NCBI GenBank assembly: GCA_021324755.1
Contig: JAJPIL010000009.1
Span: 1-64,000, forward strand
DNA from: Pseudomonadota bacterium
Lineage (GTDB): Bacteria > Desulfobacterota > Binatia > Binatales > Binataceae
DNA: 64,000 nucleotides
Direction of reading: 5' to 3'
Shown here one piece after another: positions 52,879-61,637 of this stretch. The notes beneath the pieces are model-generated. The model was given only the letters and a program-made list of their open reading frames with translations, searched no databases and had not been told where the DNA came from. Each line of letters opens with the position of its first letter. Within the stretch, counting starts at the first letter, position 1. The position numbers and the translations under genes are program-made.

Positions 52879-54243
52879 ATGGCAGGGGCGCCGACACCAA
52901 TCAGTCTTCCAAACTATGCGGGAATCAACTTCAACACGATTCTACAAGCGATCGTGGCTGCTGGGGAACAGCCGATCGCAAGTCTCGACCAGAAAATTCA
53001 AGGCGAGACCGCATCGATCAGCGCTCTGGGAACGATAAAAGGCGACCTCAGCGTGCTCAATACCAGCCTGCTTGCCCTTCAGTCGGACGGCGCAAACCTG
53101 CCATTGAACGCGACCACCAGTAGCGGAGCGCCTTTCAGCGTCCAGACCAGCGGCACGCCAATGGTCGGCACCTACTACGTAAACGTAACGCAGCTTGCTA
53201 CCAACCAGGTGACGGTTTCGCAGGGTTACGCCAGCGACACCAGTACCGTCGGCACCGGAACAGTAACGCTTACCGTGGGCGGTACGCAGTACACGATTAA
53301 CGTCACCAGCTCTAACGATACGCTTGACGGACTTGCACAAGCGATCAACGCCGCCAACACTGGCGTGACCGCGCAAGTTATCGACACTGGCGCGGCAACC
53401 AATCCATACGAGCTCGAACTGGTTGCAAACCAAACTGGAACCAACAGCGCGTTTTCCGTCTCGACCAGCTTAAGCGGCGGCACAGCTCCTACTTTTACTA
53501 CTATCCAAAGCGCCCAGAACGCCGCCCTGACGGTGGACAGCCAGCAATTCTATTCGCAGAGCAATACGGTAACCAACGCGATCCCAGGTTTGAGCATCAA
53601 CCTAAACGGAGTGGGAAGCGGCACTATAACGGTTTCTCAGGACGCACAGAAGCTGAGCTCGGACGTTCAATCGTTCGTTTCTGCCTACAATCAGCTTCTG
53701 TCGGACATTCGCAGCAACACCCAGGGTGAGCCGAACCAAGCATTGCCGCCGCTTTATGCCAACGGGGCGATCGAAGCCCTGGGGCTTGGGCTCCAGTTAG
53801 CCATCGGGAACGTTGAACTATCGAACCTCGGCGTCTCGGTAGATAACAACGTTGCTCAAGGCAACAACGGCCAACTGACATTTAGCCAGGCAACGCTTGA
53901 TTCTGCGCTGGCGTCGAACCCATCCGGCGTCCAAAATTCATTAACGCAGCTATATAACGCACTAAACGGGATCGTGACCGACGCGCTGGCCTCGAACTCG
54001 GGCGTAATCGACTCGGAAATAAGTTCGTACAACGACCTCATCAACCAACAGAACCAACAAATTTCACAACTTCAGCAGCAGCTTCAACAAACTGAGAGTC
54101 AGTTCGAGACTTTAGCAGGCCAGGTACAATCCGAAATCGCCTACTACGCCAACATCGCGCAGCTGTTCTTCAGCGGGAGCTCGGGGACGTCCGGATCTTC
54201 TGGCTCGGGTTTATCGGGCGGCAGTCTTAATTCAATCGCATAA
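52879..54243 (+). CDS. fliD: Flagellar filament cap protein FliD (HAP2)
   Basis: A 454-residue cap protein. N-terminal FliD region: YAGINFNTILQAIVAAGEQP then YYVNVTQLATNQVTVSQGYA. The middle contains a flagellin-hook-like IN domain (GTVTLTVGGTQYTINVTSSN). The C-terminal FliD domain has LSSDVQSFVSAYNQLLSDIR followed by coiled-coil QQNQQISQLQQQLQQTESQF. A Ser/Gly-rich tail ends the protein. FliD promotes flagellin folding at the filament tip. Transcribed with fliS directly behind. Confidence 0.92.
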   Translation: MAGAPTPISLPNYAGINFNTILQAIVAAGEQPIASLDQKIQGETASISALGTIKGDLSVLNTSLLALQSDGANLPLNATTSSGAPFSVQTSGTPMVGTYYVNVTQLATNQVTVSQGYASDTSTVGTGTVTLTVGGTQYTINVTSSNDTLDGLAQAINAANTGVTAQVIDTGAATNPYELELVANQTGTNSAFSVSTSLSGGTAPTFTTIQSAQNAALTVDSQQFYSQSNTVTNAIPGLSINLNGVGSGTITVSQDAQKLSSDVQSFVSAYNQLLSDIRSNTQGEPNQALPPLYANGAIEALGLGLQLAIGNVELSNLGVSVDNNVAQGNNGQLTFSQATLDSALASNPSGVQNSLTQLYNALNGIVTDALASNSGVIDSEISSYNDLINQQNQQISQLQQQLQQTESQFETLAGQVQSEIAYYANIAQLFFSGSSGTSGSSGSGLSGGSLNSIA

Positions 54244-54270
54244 ATCGCATAACACGTTGGAAAGGAGAAG

Positions 54271-54675
54271 TTGACCCAAGATATGAAAGCGCTAGCAGCA
54301 TATCAACAGTCGAAAACGCTAACCTTCGACACCGTCAAGCTTTTTGAAGAACTATATATGAAGCTTGCCCAGCAATGCGAAGAAATGCTTTCGTGTCGTG
54401 CCAAAGGGGATTTTGAGCGGCTGGGAGCGATAGTCGACAGGGCACTACTGACGCTTGGCCTAATGGATCAGCAAATCGACCTTTCTAAAAACGTCGAAAT
54501 CGGCGCCCGAATCCTCCACCTTCATCGGTTTCTTTTTCGCGCTTTAGTATCGGTAAAACTGGACCCGTCAGGACCCGCCTTGGATGGCCTCGGCAACGTA
54601 TTCGTCGAAATGGCAGGTATATTTGCCGCGATGGCCAATCCGGGTCCCGAGAAACCTGGGCAAAAACAGGCCTAA
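54271..54675 (+). CDS. fliS: Flagellin export chaperone FliS
   Basis: A helical protein of up to 134 residues. The pattern AAYQQSKTLTFDTVKLFEEL near the N-terminus, the four-helix layout and the position right after fliD point to FliS, which caps flagellin's C-terminus before export. Sequence match is moderate. Two starts compete: TTG 54271, with AAGGAG only 3 nt away, and ATG 54283, with the same site about 15 nt away. Confidence 0.75.
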   Translation: MTQDMKALAAYQQSKTLTFDTVKLFEELYMKLAQQCEEMLSCRAKGDFERLGAIVDRALLTLGLMDQQIDLSKNVEIGARILHLHRFLFRALVSVKLDPSGPALDGLGNVFVEMAGIFAAMANPGPEKPGQKQA

Positions 54676-54877
54676 CCCCATCCAACCGCAGCAGTCGGCA
54701 TCATGGGAAATTCGCCACAGTCCTTGACGAAGTCGCAGCGGGGCGGGCAGAGCGCTCGCGCGCCAGAAAATTTGCTCAAGGAGTGTGGGCTTACGTCTTA
54801 CGACCTTGATCGGTTAATACTAACTGGGCTTGCGTATTTCGTAGCCAAAATCGCGACCGGCGAGCCAGCCAGTTGGG

Positions 54878-55645
54878 TCAGGCTAGATACTGACCGAAAA
54901 ACTCCAACACGTCGCGCCAAAGTTCGAAGGCAGCCGCCTCGCGATAGGTCGGACGATAATCGGCGAAAAATGCGTGACCAGCGTTCTGGTAGATCTTGAC
55001 CTTAAAGGTTTTACCTGCCTTTTCGAGGCGAGCCCGCAACTCTTCAGCTTCGGCAGGCGACGGATTTTGGTCCTCTGCGCCGAAGGCAGCGAAAAGAGGG
55101 CAGCGAAGATGTTCAACCATTTCGATAACCGGCGTGGGGCGCTGCGCAGTGGTACGTTGTCCTGGGGCTGCGTAGCTGATAAAGCCTCCCCAACAGTCGA
55201 CTGCCGCATCAAGCTTGTCGCTTTTGCAGGCGAAAAGGAGCGTTTCGCGCCCACCAAAACAGAAGCCGATACATCCCACTTTGCCGGTTGCTCCTGGTTG
55301 AGTCCGCAAAAAACTCGCGGCAGCCTCCAGATCCCGCACCGCCTGCTCGTCCGGCAAATTGAAGGCTGCCGCGCGCCCCTTTTCCACATCGCTTAGGTCA
55401 ACGTCGCCCAGCCGCGAAAAAAGGTTTGGAGCAAGAGCGATGTAACCGACATTGGCAAACCGGCGAGTGACGTCGCGGATGTGCTCGTTTACGCCGAAAA
55501 TTTCATGCACCACAATAAGCCCGGGATAATTACCCGCAGCGCGTGGACGCGACAGGTAGCCTTTAATCTGGTCGCTTCCGCTTTGAAAAGTTACCTCCTG
55601 GGAAATGAGGGCTTGTAAGTCCTTTACCTCGCCCGCCAACGCCAT
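54878..55645 (-). CDS. Dienelactone hydrolase family protein
   Basis: A 255-residue alpha/beta hydrolase. The nucleophile Cys129 lies in GCIGFCFGGRETL; the acid is the Asp in AAFGAEDQNPSP; the catalytic His is in NAGHAFFADYRPTY. This Cys-Asp-His triad is that of carboxymethylenebutenolidase, which opens dienelactone in chloroaromatic breakdown, but most family members are of unknown substrate. No aromatic-degradation genes are nearby. It is convergent with the flagellar fliD-fliS unit. Confidence 0.83.
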   Translation of the reverse strand: MALAGEVKDLQALISQEVTFQSGSDQIKGYLSRPRAAGNYPGLIVVHEIFGVNEHIRDVTRRFANVGYIALAPNLFSRLGDVDLSDVEKGRAAAFNLPDEQAVRDLEAAASFLRTQPGATGKVGCIGFCFGGRETLLFACKSDKLDAAVDCWGGFISYAAPGQRTTAQRPTPVIEMVEHLRCPLFAAFGAEDQNPSPAEAEELRARLEKAGKTFKVKIYQNAGHAFFADYRPTYREAAAFELWRDVLEFFGQYLA

Positions 55646-55748
55646 CTTCCTTGCCCTTTCGACTTGTCAACACTCATTGTTTCTTTACGAGGCCGGCACT
55701 TGCTCTTTGCGGTCGAAACTTCGGCAAGCCATTCCGTGACCGGCCCTC

Positions 55749-55787
55749 CGGCGGCGAGGCTAGTTAGATAGCTCGTAAACGCCGCCG
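55749..55787 (-). terminator. GC-rich stem-loop after the bolA-glutaredoxin pair
   Basis: cggcggcg (55749-55756) and cgccgccg (55780-55787) are exact reverse complements with a 23-nt loop in the 155-nt spacer between the glutaredoxin stop and the dienelactone hydrolase start. On the minus strand no T-run follows; termination is plausible but not shown. Confidence 0.4.
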
Positions 55788-55800
55788 CAAAGCTAGCAAG

Positions 55801-56124
55801 CTATTTACTTGCCGAGCCTTTAACCAGCTCCTGCAACTCTCCCGACTCGTACAGCTCACGCACGATATCGCATCCGCCGACAAACTTCCCATCCACATAC
55901 ACCTGTGGGATCGTCGGCCAGTTGCTGAACTGTTTTATTGCCTCGCGCAGTTCAGGGTCGGCCAGAACGTCGACCGTGGTGAAAGGCACGCCCAGTTGCT
56001 CGAATACCTGAACCGTGGCGGCCGAAAAGCCGCACATGGGGAAATTACGAGTGCCTTTCATGAAGATGACGATACGATCGCTTGCGATCGCCGCCCTTAT
56101 TCTTTCGAAAACCTCGCTCTCCAC
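55801..56124 (-). CDS. grxD: Monothiol glutaredoxin, Grx4/GrxD type
   Basis: A 107-residue protein with the monothiol active site CGFS at residues 31-34 (FPMCGFS), the [14 protein letters not shown] segment with the cis-proline, and GGCDIVREL for glutathione binding. These proteins form 2Fe-2S bridged dimers or heterodimers with BolA, and carry or deliver clusters. It lies 8 nt after bolA, so the two partners are co-transcribed. Confidence 0.92.
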   Translation of the reverse strand: MESEVFERIRAAIASDRIVIFMKGTRNFPMCGFSAATVQVFEQLGVPFTTVDVLADPELREAIKQFSNWPTIPQVYVDGKFVGGCDIVRELYESGELQELVKGSASK

Positions 56125-56132
56125 GGTTGAAG

Positions 56133-56387
56133 CTACCTCCGATCAGTCCGATTTTTGTATTGCGCGAAAGTAAGCGTCTTAAGCGTAAGCGCGTGGATAC
56201 TCTCGCGCATTGCATCTCCCAGGGCTTGGTAAACTAATTGATGACGCTCAACGAGCGAGCGTCCCTCGAACTGGTCAGAGACCACCAAAGCTTCGAAGTG
56301 GTCGCCGCCTCCGGTAAGGTCTCGCACTTCGACGTACGACCCGGGAAACGCGGCCTCGATTCGCGCTCGCAGTTGACTCGCGTCCAT
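56133..56387 (-). CDS. BolA family protein
   Basis: An 84-residue protein with the compact BolA fold: [40 protein letters not shown] and [20 protein letters not shown]. The conserved His in the DHFEALV stretch can bind a cluster with a Grx4 partner. In bacteria such pairs help Fe-S trafficking or stress regulation. Directly upstream of grxD. Confidence 0.9.
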   Translation of the reverse strand: MDASQLRARIEAAFPGSYVEVRDLTGGGDHFEALVVSDQFEGRSLVERHQLVYQALGDAMRESIHALTLKTLTFAQYKNRTDRR

Positions 56388-56488
56388 ATTCTTAATTGTT
56401 ACTCAGCTCGAGACCTGCCGTCCATAGCGCGCAGGCAACAAGCGCAGCGGTAGTATGGAGGTCGAACAGGTTTCCTCTTCTTCTTAGT

Positions 56489-57706
56489 TTAGCGTTTGCG
56501 GGAACGACCGGCGCGCATCGCTTCGGCCGGAGTTAACACCAACCTTGGATTTTCGAGCTCAGTGCGAGCTTTATCCTCCAAAGCCGCAACCAACGCTTTT
56601 TCGACCCAGCGCCTGAAAAAGGCAACGCGGCGGACATCGGCATTTTGTCTAAGAAGCAAAGCAGCCGCGGCCGCCGATCGCGCGTACTCAGTTTGTCCAA
56701 TTCGCGCCATGTAATAAGCGGCATCTTCAAGATACCGGCGTGCCCTACTTGCGCGCGGACCTTCTAACAAGTGCACAAGCGCCTTGTCGACGACCTGCTC
56801 AAAACGTTCGAGCTGCTGGGCTCGGCTCAGGATAAGGGGGCTGTGCTCTATCGCCTCTGATTCGGCCACAAAGGCGCTAACCTCGTCCCGAGTGGGAAGA
56901 AAAGCCTCCATCAGCGGATGGTCCAGCAGCGAGGGCGACGGCTGTAGTTCCTCCGACACGTTTAGTTCGGCATAGACTGGATGAACAATTTCCTCCGGAA
57001 CCGGAGCAGCGAGGAGCTCAGCCCGACGCTCGAGAAAGTGTCCCACTTTAACGCGATCGGCTTCGGAAGTTTCGCGAAAGGCCTCGCACAAAATGAAATC
57101 CGTAAGCCTCCAGTCTGCTTCTACGAGACGAGTCTGTAAGCGAAGCTCGAGGTTTTGCCGCTCCTGGCGAATCTCGCGCCGGGACAGACGCTCTAAATAC
57201 GCCATGAGCATGCCAGACCGGTACGAAACCAATGCTGAAAGCCTGCGGACACCTCCCTGAAGAATCGGCTTTATCAACCACACGATACGGACGCCCACAG
57301 GGTCGAAGCCTGATATCAGCCCTTCAAGTTTTCCAGCTTCTGGATTCGCCTCAGAGCGTTTTTCAAGACGGTCGGTTGACGAAGTTTCTTCGGCAGCGCC
57401 CGTTTGCTCGGCAGCCGCAGACAAGCCCGCCTCTGCCGGCATACGCTGGCGAAGCCGGAAAAGCGCTTGCTTCGCTCTGCGGCGCGTCTGGCCATGGGCG
57501 GCCGACGCGATGCGTTCGAGAACCGGCACCGCGGCAGGTACCGCAAGCTGCTCTAACGCATCGACAAGCGCTAAATCGGAGAGCTCCCCTCGACCGCGCA
57601 TCTCTGTAAGACGCGCAACCGCAAGATGGGGCTCTTGCACTGGGTCTATTCCCTGCGCCTTGAGCTGAGATAGAATCTCCGTGTCTTCCTTGCTATGCAC
57701 CACCAA
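56489..57706 (-). CDS. Uncharacterised 405-residue protein with HEAT-like N-terminus
   Basis: I do not recognise this family. The N-terminal 100 residues look like HEAT-type helical repeats (LVDALEQLAVPAAVPVLERI, then AKQALFRLRQR). After a polar linker (about 105-135) a larger, Leu/Glu/Arg-rich helical domain follows with no membrane helix and no signal. No catalytic motif is evident. It precedes bolA-grxD on the same strand with a 101-nt gap, and is divergent from the LLM oxidoreductase gene. Probably a cytoplasmic adaptor or scaffold; nothing more can be claimed. Confidence 0.6.
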   Translation of the reverse strand: MVVHSKEDTEILSQLKAQGIDPVQEPHLAVARLTEMRGRGELSDLALVDALEQLAVPAAVPVLERIASAAHGQTRRRAKQALFRLRQRMPAEAGLSAAAEQTGAAEETSSTDRLEKRSEANPEAGKLEGLISGFDPVGVRIVWLIKPILQGGVRRLSALVSYRSGMLMAYLERLSRREIRQERQNLELRLQTRLVEADWRLTDFILCEAFRETSEADRVKVGHFLERRAELLAAPVPEEIVHPVYAELNVSEELQPSPSLLDHPLMEAFLPTRDEVSAFVAESEAIEHSPLILSRAQQLERFEQVVDKALVHLLEGPRASRARRYLEDAAYYMARIGQTEYARSAAAAALLLRQNADVRRVAFFRRWVEKALVAALEDKARTELENPRLVLTPAEAMRAGRSRKR

Positions 57707-58022
57707 CCTTGCCTCGATTCACCGCAGCAAAGGTACGCCGCATCTGCCCTGCAAAGCTCGGGCGTGGAGCGCCTTACAAAACGCTTGCTCTAAAAACCTG
57801 CAGCGCGGATGTTTTTGCGATAGTACGTGCGAACAAACTAGCATCCGCACCTTCGCATCTTAAGCGCGCCAAACGTTATCTAGCAAGCACTGAAAGGTCA
57901 GCTAAAACGAGCTTTCGCCCTGTATCGCTGCTGACTCGTGACTTGCTGAAAATTTGCTCATTTGTAAACATTGCCTAATAATCTTTTGCAACGTTCTACC
58001 ACTACCAAAGGGGGACAAAGCC
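57707..58022. other. Divergent spacer with the LLM gene promoter
   Basis: About 316 nt between the HEAT-like gene (minus) and the LLM oxidoreductase gene (plus). It holds a plausible sigma-70 promoter for the latter and a GGGGG ribosome site before ATG 58023. Short open frames in both directions have no support. Confidence 0.4.
57954..57982 (+). promoter_or_regulatory. Predicted sigma-70 promoter of the LLM oxidoreductase gene
   Basis: TTGCTC (57954-57959) and AATAAT (57977-57982) stand 17 nt apart, with the -10 box matching five of six consensus bases. Transcription would start near 57989, giving a leader of about 35 nt ahead of ATG 58023. Confidence 0.4.
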
Positions 58023-59429
58023 ATGATTGAGATAGGGGTTTTTCACAACGGGGCAAGCGACCTGAATGTTACGGTCACCGAGGACGGCGTGGCGATTAAC
58101 GACGGCACGCTCGAGGAGGTCCACGAATCGGCTCAGCGGATAATTTTGAACCAGGTTCGTCACGGAGTTTTGGCCGAACGCTTGGGATTCAATTTCTACC
58201 TGATGACGGAGCATCACTTCCAACCCGAAGGAGCCGAACTCAGCCCGAATCCGCTACTGACCGAGGCGGCGATCGCCTCGCAAACGAAATCGATCCGGCT
58301 GGGGCAGATGGCCAATATTCTGCCGTGGTGGCATCCGGTGCGTATCGCCGAGCAGGCGGCGATGCTGGACGTGATAAGCGGCGGGCGCCTCGACTTCGGC
58401 ATCGGACGTGGCTATCAGCCGCGAGAAGCCGAGGTGTTCGGATGGCCGTACGGATCGACTATTCAGGATCAAGAGCGAAACCGCTCATATTTCGAGGAAG
58501 CCTACGAGCTAATCCTCAAGTGCTGGACCGAGCCATCCTTTTCGTTTCACAAAGAGTTTTACTCGATCCCGCCGAGCTATACGCGATGGAACCACAAACA
58601 AACGATCGCCTATTTCAAGTCGCCGAAAGCGGGACGCAAGCTCGAAGACGTTTTGCGGCTAGGCGCACCTGACCTTTACTCAGTTGGTAGCCCTGTGCTA
58701 GCTGGCACGACCACGCTTAAGGAACTTTCGGTTTTTCCTCAGCCTCTACAGAAGCCGTACCCGCAAATATGGGAACCGATAACCAGCGAACGCTCCATCC
58801 GATGGGCGGCGCGTCACGGCGTCAACGCCTTTGCTATCGTCGAGCCGACCTCGCGCTTGAAGAAGAACATGGAAATTTACTACGAAGAGGCTGAGCGCAG
58901 CAATTGGCCAGACCGCCTCAACCGCGGCCGCTTCAAATTCGGCTGGGACGCGCAGAAGCGACGCGGTTTCGGCTCGTGCAGATACATCCATCTGGCGCTG
59001 CCGGGCAAGAACAAAGACCGCGAGCTTGAGCGGGTCAAAAAGGCGCTCGAGCTGCAATGGGACTACTACGGACCGTTCGGGTTTGCGGCCGTTTTGGCCG
59101 AGGCCGACGAGCCGATGTACGACCTGCGGATGAAAGTTACGGGCGACCTGCTACTTAAGAAAGAAGTGGCGATCTTTGGAACGCCGGCCGAAGTCTGCGA
59201 AGCGATAATGCGCGTTAAGGAGGGATGCGGGTACGAGGACTTCTTCTTTGGATGCTGGTTTGAGTTAGGTGGGTTTACCAACGAAGAGATCGAAGACCAG
59301 ATGTACTACTTCGCCGAAGAAGTCATGCCGCTTCTGCGTCGCGCTTGCGGCGGTCAGGTGGAGAATCCCGTGGTAGGTCACGACTTCAACTCGATCGGGC
59401 CAAACGGTCGCACTTCAAAGACGAGATAG
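58023..59429 (+). CDS. LLM class flavin-dependent oxidoreductase (luciferase-like)
   Basis: A 468-residue TIM-barrel protein of the bacterial luciferase family. N-terminal GVLAERLGFNFYLMTEHHFQ, RLGQMANILPWWHPVRIAEQ and GGRLDFGIGRGYQPREAEVF are diagnostic. These enzymes use reduced FMN or F420 to oxygenate or reduce substrates (alkanes, alkanesulfonates, terpenes and others). The substrate is not predictable here. It is about 100 residues longer than many members, through insertions near 215-245 and at the C-terminus. ATG 58023 is chosen for its GGGGG site; the frame is open upstream to 57954. Confidence 0.85.
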   Translation: MIEIGVFHNGASDLNVTVTEDGVAINDGTLEEVHESAQRIILNQVRHGVLAERLGFNFYLMTEHHFQPEGAELSPNPLLTEAAIASQTKSIRLGQMANILPWWHPVRIAEQAAMLDVISGGRLDFGIGRGYQPREAEVFGWPYGSTIQDQERNRSYFEEAYELILKCWTEPSFSFHKEFYSIPPSYTRWNHKQTIAYFKSPKAGRKLEDVLRLGAPDLYSVGSPVLAGTTTLKELSVFPQPLQKPYPQIWEPITSERSIRWAARHGVNAFAIVEPTSRLKKNMEIYYEEAERSNWPDRLNRGRFKFGWDAQKRRGFGSCRYIHLALPGKNKDRELERVKKALELQWDYYGPFGFAAVLAEADEPMYDLRMKVTGDLLLKKEVAIFGTPAEVCEAIMRVKEGCGYEDFFFGCWFELGGFTNEEIEDQMYYFAEEVMPLLRRACGGQVENPVVGHDFNSIGPNGRTSKTR

Positions 59430-59456
59430 CCCTTCGCCAAGCGGATCGACCGAATG

Positions 59457-59505
59457 GGGAATCGCTCCCTGGACCCCGAAACTACTCGGGGTCCAGGAGA
59501 TTCCC
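59457..59505. terminator. Bidirectional terminator between LLM and sod genes
   Basis: A 12-bp perfect stem (cctggaccccga, 59468-59479, with tcggggtccagg, 59486-59497) around a 6-nt loop is extended by an outer 7-bp stem (gggaatc, 59457-59463, with gattccc, 59499-59505). It stands between two convergent genes, the ideal place for a shared terminator. T-runs are lacking. Confidence 0.72.
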
Positions 59506-59526
59506 TCAAGCCCGTTCAAAGGCTAG

Positions 59527-60108
59527 TTAGGCGAGTCGATTGGCGACCACGTCCCAGTTGACGTTTTCAAAGTAGTCGTCGACGTACTTCTTGCGCTCGG
59601 TAAACGGGAGATACTTGCCATAAGCGTGTTCGAACACGTCTAGGATGAAGATCAGTTGAAGTCCAGCCAGGTGACCCTGATCGTGTTCGTTGACCCAGAC
59701 GTTGATGACCTGGCCACTGACCTTGTCTAGATAGCTTGCGACCCAGCCGATCCCGGGTATGACCGCAGCGCTCTTTAGCTCTTTCACCCAGTCGTCAAAG
59801 CTCTTGAAAACCGGCGACAAAGCGGATGCGATCTTTTGCTTTGAGTCGTTCGAACCCGGCCCCTTGACGATCTGGTCAAAGTATACCTCGTGCAAACGCA
59901 TGCCGTTGAATTCCCATCCAAGTCTCCGGCGCTCTTCCTGCCAAGCCTGACTGGTGGGGTCGAGCTCCTGCAACGTTTTCAACATGCTGTTGCAGCGTCG
60001 GACGTACCCGCGATACAGGTCGAGGTGCGCCTGAATTTGCTCGTCGGTTATACCTATCAACCCTTTGAGCTGAGAATAATCCTTAGGCGTAAACTCCTTG
60101 TATGCCAT
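59527..60108 (-). CDS. Divergent Fe/Mn-type superoxide dismutase
   Basis: A 193-residue protein of the Fe/Mn SOD family. The four metal ligands align with E. coli SodB: His28, His73 (LHEVYF), Asp157 and His161 (DVFEHAYGKYL). It departs from typical SODs: the His-His pair of the KHHxxY substrate gateway is replaced (LDLYRGY), the Trp of DVWEHAY is Phe, and the NxGTP-type loop reads EHDQGHLAG. It should convert superoxide to O2 and H2O2, but activity is not certain. ATG 60108 is preceded by GGAGG; an ATG at 60204 would add 32 atypical residues. Confidence 0.75.
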   Translation of the reverse strand: MAYKEFTPKDYSQLKGLIGITDEQIQAHLDLYRGYVRRCNSMLKTLQELDPTSQAWQEERRRLGWEFNGMRLHEVYFDQIVKGPGSNDSKQKIASALSPVFKSFDDWVKELKSAAVIPGIGWVASYLDKVSGQVINVWVNEHDQGHLAGLQLIFILDVFEHAYGKYLPFTERKKYVDDYFENVNWDVVANRLA

Positions 60109-60184
60109 TGCCTTTCCTCCCTTAGCCGTTTGATTGCCGCAACGATCAACGCGCCTGCTCAGGCGACAGCGTGCCGTTTGTTCT

Positions 60185-60214
60185 ATACTACTCGCTACAG
60201 CCAAATCGCGGCAA
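60185..60214 (-). promoter_or_regulatory. Possible sigma-70 promoter of the sod gene
   Basis: On the minus strand TTGCCG (60214-60209) and TAGTAT (60190-60185) are 18 nt apart, each matching four of six consensus bases. Between it and the start codon lies a small perfect palindrome (cgcctg-ct-caggcg, 60152-60165) that could be an operator. Confidence 0.3.
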
Positions 60215-60488
60215 CGCTAAGCTACCGACACAGCGAGGCGCAGCGCAAGTACTGGCCTCGATACGCCCTCGACGCGATACCCGGTAGTTAAATTTCTAGT
60301 GATTCTGTATCTAAGGCCGCAGCAACAAAGCGTACGCGGCTCGCCGATGAAGTTTAGGAGTCTTCTGGGCAATTTGCCCGAAAAGAGGCGAAATACGGCG
60401 AAGCGCCGGCTAATCACTGTGGACGAGTCGCGTACCTATAGCAGCGAGCACCACGCTGATTCCACACAAGGACGATAAGGACACAAGC

Positions 60489-61040
60489 CTACTCGGTTTT
60501 GGTAGAAGGGCTCGGCGAGGCGCTGGTTGGCTTTATTAAGACTGGCGAATTTTTGCTCCCTGGCGAGCCAGTATCTGGAAGGCCAGCCTCGATAGCAATA
60601 ATTAGCATACCTTGCTCGTACCGGGACCCTCCAAGGAACAGAAGACCGTGATTTAAAAGCTTCACGTCAGTCGTCATGAGCGGCTTTTCGCCTTGAAACA
60701 ACACTACCTGCATTCGAATAGTGTCGTCTCTGACGTCCTGGGGTTCGACGTGAAGCACCCGGCCTCCCGGAAGGTCAAACGCCGTGCCTTGTCCGCAAAT
60801 CGCATGACCCTTGTGATAACTTACGAGGCGGTACGTGGAGTAACGAAAGAGGCGCTGAAGGCGCGAACCAATAGGCCGCAGACGTTCGTCAAGGCCAAGG
60901 TTGGTATCGGTGCCCAAAACACACTGAACTTTGACTTCGATCGGCCCGCCACAAGTCTGAGCAGCTATAAAAGCTGGAGTTACAATCGCAAGAAAAAACA
61001 CGATGGCCGCGGTGCGTGCCGTTGCAGTGACCTCAATCAT
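60489..61040 (-). CDS. Exported hypothetical protein linked to anti-sigma factor
   Basis: A 183-residue protein with a signal peptide (about 1-28, AAIVFFLAIVTPAFIAAQ). The mature part has three cysteines (in CGG, VQCV and AICGQG), a beta-rich central region and a Pro/Ser-rich C-terminal tail of about 25 residues. No known family is recognised. ATG 61040 overlaps the upstream anti-sigma gene's stop by 8 nt, so it is translated with it. It may be a periplasmic component of the stress-sensing circuit; this is inferred from position. Confidence 0.6.
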   Translation of the reverse strand: MIEVTATARTAAIVFFLAIVTPAFIAAQTCGGPIEVKVQCVLGTDTNLGLDERLRPIGSRLQRLFRYSTYRLVSYHKGHAICGQGTAFDLPGGRVLHVEPQDVRDDTIRMQVVLFQGEKPLMTTDVKLLNHGLLFLGGSRYEQGMLIIAIEAGLPDTGSPGSKNSPVLIKPTSASPSPSTKTE

Positions 61041-61611
61041 CGGTTTCGGCGTCCTCAGGCAACCATATGACGGTCGTATTAGCCTCGGGTTCGCTCCACA
61101 CAGCGACATGCCGCAAACTCGTCTCAAGGCGCGAGATAACGACCTGTCCCCTGCTACCTATTTCGCCTGCCTGCGGTAGTTGAAAGGCTCGTGGCTGCTC
61201 GGCGATGTCTTCCCCACGAACAAAAGTTGAAGAACTTGCAAACCTTAAGTCAACGGCAGGTCTGGTCAGAACCATAAACGCCGCGACGCTGGCAAGCGCT
61301 GCGGCGAGCGAAGCCGAGGTCACTGCCACGGGCAGACGCCAGTCGAAACTTGCTATCCGGCGCCAGAGACGTAGCCGAAGCGGAACGTAAGTATGCTCGA
61401 TGCGACTCATTACGCGCTCAACAAATCCCTCAAGGCACGGTTCACCAACAGCGGCACGCAACTCTTCGCCCAATCGACAAATTTCGCCCAGCGTCCTCTC
61501 GCATTGCGCGCAATGAGCCAGATGGCGAGCAACCAGCTCGACTTGTTCGGACTCGAGCTCGCCATCCCGAAAGGCTCCGAGCAATCTAACCACTTCAGCA
61601 CAATCGGCCAT
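61033..61611 (-). CDS. Zinc-finger anti-sigma factor (ZAS family)
   Basis: A 192-residue membrane protein. The N-terminal cytoplasmic anti-sigma domain has the zinc motif H30-x3-C34-x2-C37 (VARHLAHCAQC). A membrane helix (about 98-118, VAVTSASLAAALASVAAFMV) leads to a periplasmic region of about 70 residues. It should hold the ECF sigma factor encoded just upstream inactive until an envelope signal triggers release, the usual RseA-type scheme. It lies 26 nt after the sigma gene. Confidence 0.85.
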   Translation of the reverse strand: MADCAEVVRLLGAFRDGELESEQVELVARHLAHCAQCERTLGEICRLGEELRAAVGEPCLEGFVERVMSRIEHTYVPLRLRLWRRIASFDWRLPVAVTSASLAAALASVAAFMVLTRPAVDLRFASSSTFVRGEDIAEQPRAFQLPQAGEIGSRGQVVISRLETSLRHVAVWSEPEANTTVIWLPEDAETDD

Positions 61612-61637
61612 TTTTCGTCGTTATACTCCTAACTCTT

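Noticed and set aside
54703-54999. 98-codon plus-strand frame after fliS
   Set aside because: The second half runs antisense through the end of the dienelactone hydrolase gene, the start lacks a ribosome site, and no family is recognised.
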